Assembly (NCBI GenBank): GCA_024693415.1 | Contig: JAILKX010000053.1 | Span: 1 to 8,267 of the forward strand | DNA length: 8,267 nucleotides | Direction: 5' to 3' | Origin: Bacilli bacterium | GTDB taxonomy: Bacteria > Bacillota_I > Bacilli_A > RFN20 > CAG-826 | In this document: piece by piece, positions 5,850 to 8,267 of the stretch | Position numbering within the stretch: position 1 is the first letter of the stretch | Layout of the letters: every line of letters begins with the position of its first letter | Made by a program: the position numbers and the translations under genes | Notes under the pieces: model-generated | Databases searched by the model: none | Seen by the model: only the letters and a program-made list of their open reading frames with translations | Told to the model about the DNA's origin: nothing

Positions 5850-6416
5850 CTCTAGCGCCGCCATCGCGCGGCGCGTTTTGCTTTCGGTCGAGAAGCTGAC
5901 GGGGATCTGGTTTTCCTGGAAGAGGCGGGTCATGATGGCCTTGGCGCCCTCAAGGTTATTGTATTCGAACTCGACCTCGAAATCGGTTTTGCCGGAATAG
6001 ACGTTGCGGTCGATCGAGAGGAGGCCGCCTTCGTATTCGACGTCGATCCTGTCGGTCGTGAGCGAGGTCAGGATCTTGAGGTCGTCGATGTTGAAGTCGA
6101 GCATCGTGAGGAAGCGCGAGGTGTCGCCTTTGGGGAAGACACCCTTGGATTTGAAATCCTCGAACTGGGCGAGCGAGATGACGCAGTTCTTCTCTAATAG
6201 CCCTTCCGATAGCGGGGTCTTGAGGGTGAGTTCGTAGCGGTCGCCCTTCTCGCGGACGCGGAGGGAGATGCCGTTGCGGGCGAGGACGCGGTCATCGGAA
6301 TCGATGTAGTAATTGGTCTGCATATAGCGCGGACAATCGGCGAAAAGCGTGACGAGTTTGCGATAATCCTCTTTGCTGACGAGGGATTTCGCTTCAATTT
6401 CTATTGCGTTGGACAT
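5838..6416 (-). CDS. CYTH-domain protein (YjbK-like, triphosphate tunnel metalloenzyme fold)
   Basis: The 192-residue protein begins MSNAIEIEAKS, with the ExExK signature (Glu6, Glu8, Lys10) of the CYTH/triphosphate tunnel metalloenzyme fold. Further conserved blocks are YYIDSDD (36-42), ISLRVREKGDRYELTLK (alternating basic residues that line the tunnel), DRIDVEYEGG, FEVEFEYN and, near the end, SKTRRAMAAL. The family hydrolyses inorganic or nucleoside triphosphates, or binds such ligands, using a divalent metal. Bacillus YjbK is the nearest relative I know and its exact role is unsettled. The ATG at 6416 is chosen over one at 6461 because the domain starts there and AAGAGG (6430-6425) stands 8 nt upstream; the earlier ATG would lie upstream of the -10. 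The gene ends in a hairpin shared with the convergent operon. Confidence 0.87.
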   Translation of the reverse strand: MSNAIEIEAKSLVSKEDYRKLVTLFADCPRYMQTNYYIDSDDRVLARNGISLRVREKGDRYELTLKTPLSEGLLEKNCVISLAQFEDFKSKGVFPKGDTSRFLTMLDFNIDDLKILTSLTTDRIDVEYEGGLLSIDRNVYSGKTDFEVEFEYNNLEGAKAIMTRLFQENQIPVSFSTESKTRRAMAALEKNR

Positions 6417-6430
6417 TGTTTGGGCCTCTT

Positions 6431-6444
6431 GTGTTATTATACAC
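6431..6444. promoter_or_regulatory. Overlapping divergent -10 elements (CYTH gene and EIIB-like gene)
   Basis: The 14-bp block GTGTTATTATACAC has GTGT/ACAC arms. On the plus strand it gives an extended -10, TGTTATTAT (6432-6440), or alternatively TATACA (6438-6443) at 16 bp from TTGTTT (6416-6421). On the minus strand it gives a perfect TATAAT (6441-6436). Starts near 6447-6450 (plus) and 6429 (minus) would give leaders of about 12-17 nt on each side, each carrying a ribosome site. Confidence 0.6.
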
Positions 6445-6463
6445 GCGTTACGAAGGTGCAATC

Positions 6464-6853
6464 ATGCTCAATTATCCAATTCTCGATTCGGCCCGCGACT
6501 TCAACGATTTCCTGAAGAACTACGGCTGGATCTTCGCGGTCGCGGTCGCCGCGCTAATCCTCATCGTCGTCGTCTTGATCATCTTGCTTGGCCGCAAGAA
6601 GAAAGGCGGAAGGAAGGCGGTGGTGGACGAAACCGCCTATTACGCAGCCTTAGGCGGGGCCGACAACATCGTCTCCCATGAGCTCGTTGGCAGCCGCATC
6701 AAACTCCAATTAAAGGACTACGACCTCCTCGACAAGGAGAAAATAAAAGAAGCCGGAGTCGACGGCTTCATCATGATGTCGGATCGGCTGACCCTCGTCA
6801 TCAAAGGCGATGCGAAGGCCGTATACGAGAAGCTATTCGGCGTCAACGCTTGA
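6464..6853 (+). CDS. Membrane-anchored PTS EIIB-like protein lacking the active-site cysteine
   Basis: The 129-residue protein has a short N-terminal segment, one strong membrane helix at about 22-42, a basic stop (RKKKGGRK, 44-51) and a small C-terminal domain. From residue 63 on, LGGADNIVSHELVGSRIKL and later GVDGFIMMSDRLTLVIKGDAKAVYEKLFG match the layout of the glucose-type PTS EIIB domain (GGxxNI...CxTRLR...G..gv......vqvi.G..a). Where EIIB carries the phosphorylated cysteine of its CxTR motif, this protein has Val75 (VGSR, Arg78 kept), so phosphotransfer by the usual route is not expected. No EIIA or EIIC gene is nearby. The start at 6464 is supported by GAAGGTG at 6452-6458 and removes 20 upstream residues overlapping the divergent CYTH gene. 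The gene overlaps maf by 11 bp at its end. Role unknown; a sensing or scaffolding role is possible. Confidence 0.82.
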   Translation: MLNYPILDSARDFNDFLKNYGWIFAVAVAALILIVVVLIILLGRKKKGGRKAVVDETAYYAALGGADNIVSHELVGSRIKLQLKDYDLLDKEKIKEAGVDGFIMMSDRLTLVIKGDAKAVYEKLFGVNA

Positions 6854-7382
6854 CGTGGCGCGCGATGTCCTCGGTCGGAAGGCCCATGACGTTGTCATAG
6901 CTCCCTTCGATGTGGTGGACGAGCCCGCAGCCATCCTGAATTCCATAGGCCCCCGCTTTGTCGAGGGGCTTTTTGGTTTTGACGTAATCGACGATCTGCT
7001 CTTCGGTCAGCTCGTTGAAGTAGACCTCGGTCGCGGCGGTGCGGGTGATCTCTTTCCCTTTGCCGATATAGGTCCATCCCGAGAGGACGATCTGGCGCTT
7101 CCCGGACTGCAATTTGAGCATACGTATCGCGTCGATTTCATCGACCGGCTTCTCCAAGATCTCCCCATCGAGCACCACGATGGTGTCGCAGGAGAGGATC
7201 TCGTCGTCAGGATAAAGCGCGGCCACGGCGTAGGCCTTGAGCTTACTTTCCTCCTTCGCGAGGTCTTCTGGCGGCAATCTCAAAGCCTTCTCGTCCACAT
7301 TGGGGACGACGATCTTGAAATCGGGCCAGATCTTCTTTAAGAGCTCTTTGCGCCTAGGGCTGGCAGAAGCGAGGATCAGCAT
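6843..7382 (-). CDS. maf: Maf-family nucleoside triphosphate pyrophosphatase (YhdE-type)
   Basis: The 179-residue product is a full-length Maf protein. The family hydrolyses dTTP, UTP and modified nucleotides to monophosphates and pyrophosphate, and is linked to septum control in Bacillus. Visible motifs are LASASPRRKELL (4-15, the SxSPRR nucleotide-binding loop), SCDTIVVLDGEILEKP (64-79, Asp66 for metal), KPLDKAGAYGIQ (138-149) and NVMGLP (164-169). The cysteine in SCDT replaces the usual alanine. The ATG at 7382 shares its A with the TAA of the upstream RNase J gene (TAATG), and no Shine-Dalgarno is visible before it, so translation probably depends on ribosomes finishing RNase J. The 3' end overlaps the convergent EIIB-like gene by 11 bp. 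I saw no good terminator for this transcript. Confidence 0.95.
   Translation of the reverse strand: MLILASASPRRKELLKKIWPDFKIVVPNVDEKALRLPPEDLAKEESKLKAYAVAALYPDDEILSCDTIVVLDGEILEKPVDEIDAIRMLKLQSGKRQIVLSGWTYIGKGKEITRTAATEVYFNELTEEQIVDYVKTKKPLDKAGAYGIQDGCGLVHHIEGSYDNVMGLPTEDIARHVKR
6947..6980 (+). terminator. Candidate intrinsic terminator for the EIIB-like gene, inside maf
   Basis: AGGCCCC (6947-6953) pairs with GGGGCTT (6965-6971), including one G-U pair. A CG/CG inner pair lies beyond a bulged A at 6964. TTTTT (6970-6974), GG and TTTT (6977-6980) follow. It is about 94 nt past the EIIB-like stop. The same bases encode the conserved Maf stretch KTKKPLDKAGAY on the other strand, so the T run may simply reflect lysine codons. 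Confidence 0.45.
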
Positions 7383-8267
7383 TATTGCATCATCACGATC
7401 GGGACGACCATCGGGCTGCGCCCGGTCTTGCGCTCGACGTATTTGGAGACGACGGATTTGACGGCGGACCTGATCTGGCTCGCGTCGGCGCGCTTGCGGA
7501 GCATTTCCTCGACCGCTTCCTTGGCGTTCATCTGCGAGTGGCGGATGACGTGGGAGGTGCTCGAGGCGGCGGAGAAGCCGCGGGCGTAGACGATCGGCTC
7601 GACCGTCATCTTGTTCTTCGATCCGTCGATCGCGAGCAAGACGGTGATGACGCCATCGTTTTTCAAGACGCCGCGGTCGTTGATGGTCGCGGAGGATAAT
7701 CCATCGAGGTCATTGCCGTCGATATAGATGTTGGCCGCCTGGATGTGGCCGCCGCGGGTGACTTTGTGGTTTTCGAGGACCAGGGTGTCGCCGTTATCGC
7801 AGACGAAGACCTTCTCGGGATCCATGCCGAGGCTCACCGCGATCTCGCCATGGAGCTTGAGCATGCGGTATTCGCCATGCACCGGCATGAAGTTCTTCGG
7901 CTGGACGAGGCGCTGCAATAGCCTTAGTTCCTGGCGGCTAGGATGGCCGGAGGAGTGGAGGGAGAAGGCGAGGGAATTCTGCTTGACGTCGGCCCCCATC
8001 TTGACCAATTTGTTGACGAGCTTATCGACGAGCGCCCCGTTTCCTGGGATCGGGTTCGACGAGAAGACGACGGTGTCGCCTGGATAGATCGTGGTGTTGT
8101 GGTTGTCGCCGTTAACGATGCGGGAGAGGGCCGCCATCGGCTCGCCCTGGCTCCCGGTGCAGAGGATGCAGACCTCCTGGAGCTTGTAGTTGCGGAGCAT
8201 CGTCTCCTCGATGACCGAGGAGTCGGGGATCTTGATGTAGCCGTATTCGCGGGCGATGCCCATGACG
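7382..8267 (-). CDS. rnj: Ribonuclease J, C-terminal part (5' end beyond the window)
   Basis: The frame is open to the right edge, so only about the last 294 residues of an enzyme usually near 555 are present. RNase J is the metallo-beta-lactamase/beta-CASP nuclease of Bacillota, with 5' exonuclease and endonuclease activity in mRNA decay and rRNA processing. Visible here are the beta-CASP block CTGSQGEPMAALSRI, SSNPIPGN, HSSGHPSRQELRLL and PVHGEYRMLK, whose histidines contribute to the catalytic metal site in the family. The C-terminal domain follows (IDGNDLDGLSSATINDRGVL onward). The N-terminal metallo-beta-lactamase HxHxDH motif lies outside. Whether this is J1 or J2 cannot be decided from this part. 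The stop codon overlaps the maf start. Confidence 0.94.
   Translation of the reverse strand, partial: VMGIAREYGYIKIPDSSVIEETMLRNYKLQEVCILCTGSQGEPMAALSRIVNGDNHNTTIYPGDTVVFSSNPIPGNGALVDKLVNKLVKMGADVKQNSLAFSLHSSGHPSRQELRLLQRLVQPKNFMPVHGEYRMLKLHGEIAVSLGMDPEKVFVCDNGDTLVLENHKVTRGGHIQAANIYIDGNDLDGLSSATINDRGVLKNDGVITVLLAIDGSKNKMTVEPIVYARGFSAASSTSHVIRHSQMNAKEAVEEMLRKRADASQIRSAVKSVVSKYVERKTGRSPMVVPIVMMQ

Noticed and set aside
5838..6853. UGA read as tryptophan (Mollicutes code)
   Set aside because: Three genes end at TGA where their families end (CYTH, EIIB-like, Maf) and Trp is encoded by TGG, for example in the pseudouridine synthase HWV.
1..8267. Insertion sequences, CRISPR arrays, tRNA or rRNA genes
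   Set aside because: No transposase-like product, regularly spaced repeat array or cloverleaf was seen, and non-coding space is too small for most of these.

Overview
This is a dense, GC-rich (clearly above 50% by eye) bacterial chromosomal window. Ten protein genes fill almost every base. The gene set (Spx with its CxxC redox switch, RNase J, Maf, a PgcA-type phosphoglucomutase, a YjbK-like CYTH protein, a Cof-type HAD phosphatase) points to the Bacillota, probably a GC-rich member of the Bacilli/Erysipelotrichia side rather than a classical low-GC Bacillus. Three genes end in TGA and tryptophan is read from TGG, so the standard code (table 11) applies, not the Mollicutes UGA=Trp code. No mobile element, CRISPR array, tRNA or rRNA was seen. 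The placement is inferred from family membership only.

Layout. (1) Bases 14-2733, plus strand: an S4-domain RluC/RluD-type pseudouridine synthase, then phosphoglucomutase. (2) Bases 2722-4504, minus strand: trpS followed by a Cof-type HAD phosphatase, overlapping by 11 bp; the HAD end overlaps the phosphoglucomutase end by 12 bp. (3) A 115-bp divergent intergenic region (4505-4619) holds a trpS -10, an extended -10 for spx and a possible operator. (4) Bases 4620-5829, plus strand: spx with an unusual cysteine-rich tail, overlapping by 14 bp a gene for a six-helix membrane protein of unknown function. (5) Bases 5838-6416, minus strand: a CYTH-domain protein. (6) A 47-bp divergent gap with overlapping, nearly symmetric -10 elements. 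(7) Bases 6464-6853, plus strand: a small membrane-anchored PTS EIIB-like protein without the phosphorylatable cysteine. (8) Bases 6843-8267, minus strand: the C-terminal part of RNase J (running off the right edge) and maf, joined by a TAATG stop-start overlap.

Most of the window is housekeeping: RNA modification and decay, tRNA charging, sugar-phosphate metabolism, nucleotide sanitation. The less ordinary parts are the spx/membrane-protein pair, the cysteine-less EIIB-like protein, a TrpRS that contains no tryptophan, an spx transcript that looks leaderless, and transcription signals packed into small spaces: hairpin-plus-T-tract terminators at all three convergent junctions lie inside the coding sequence of the opposing gene. 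I found no clearly new multi-gene system. The best lead is the coupled Spx-tail/six-TM pair.
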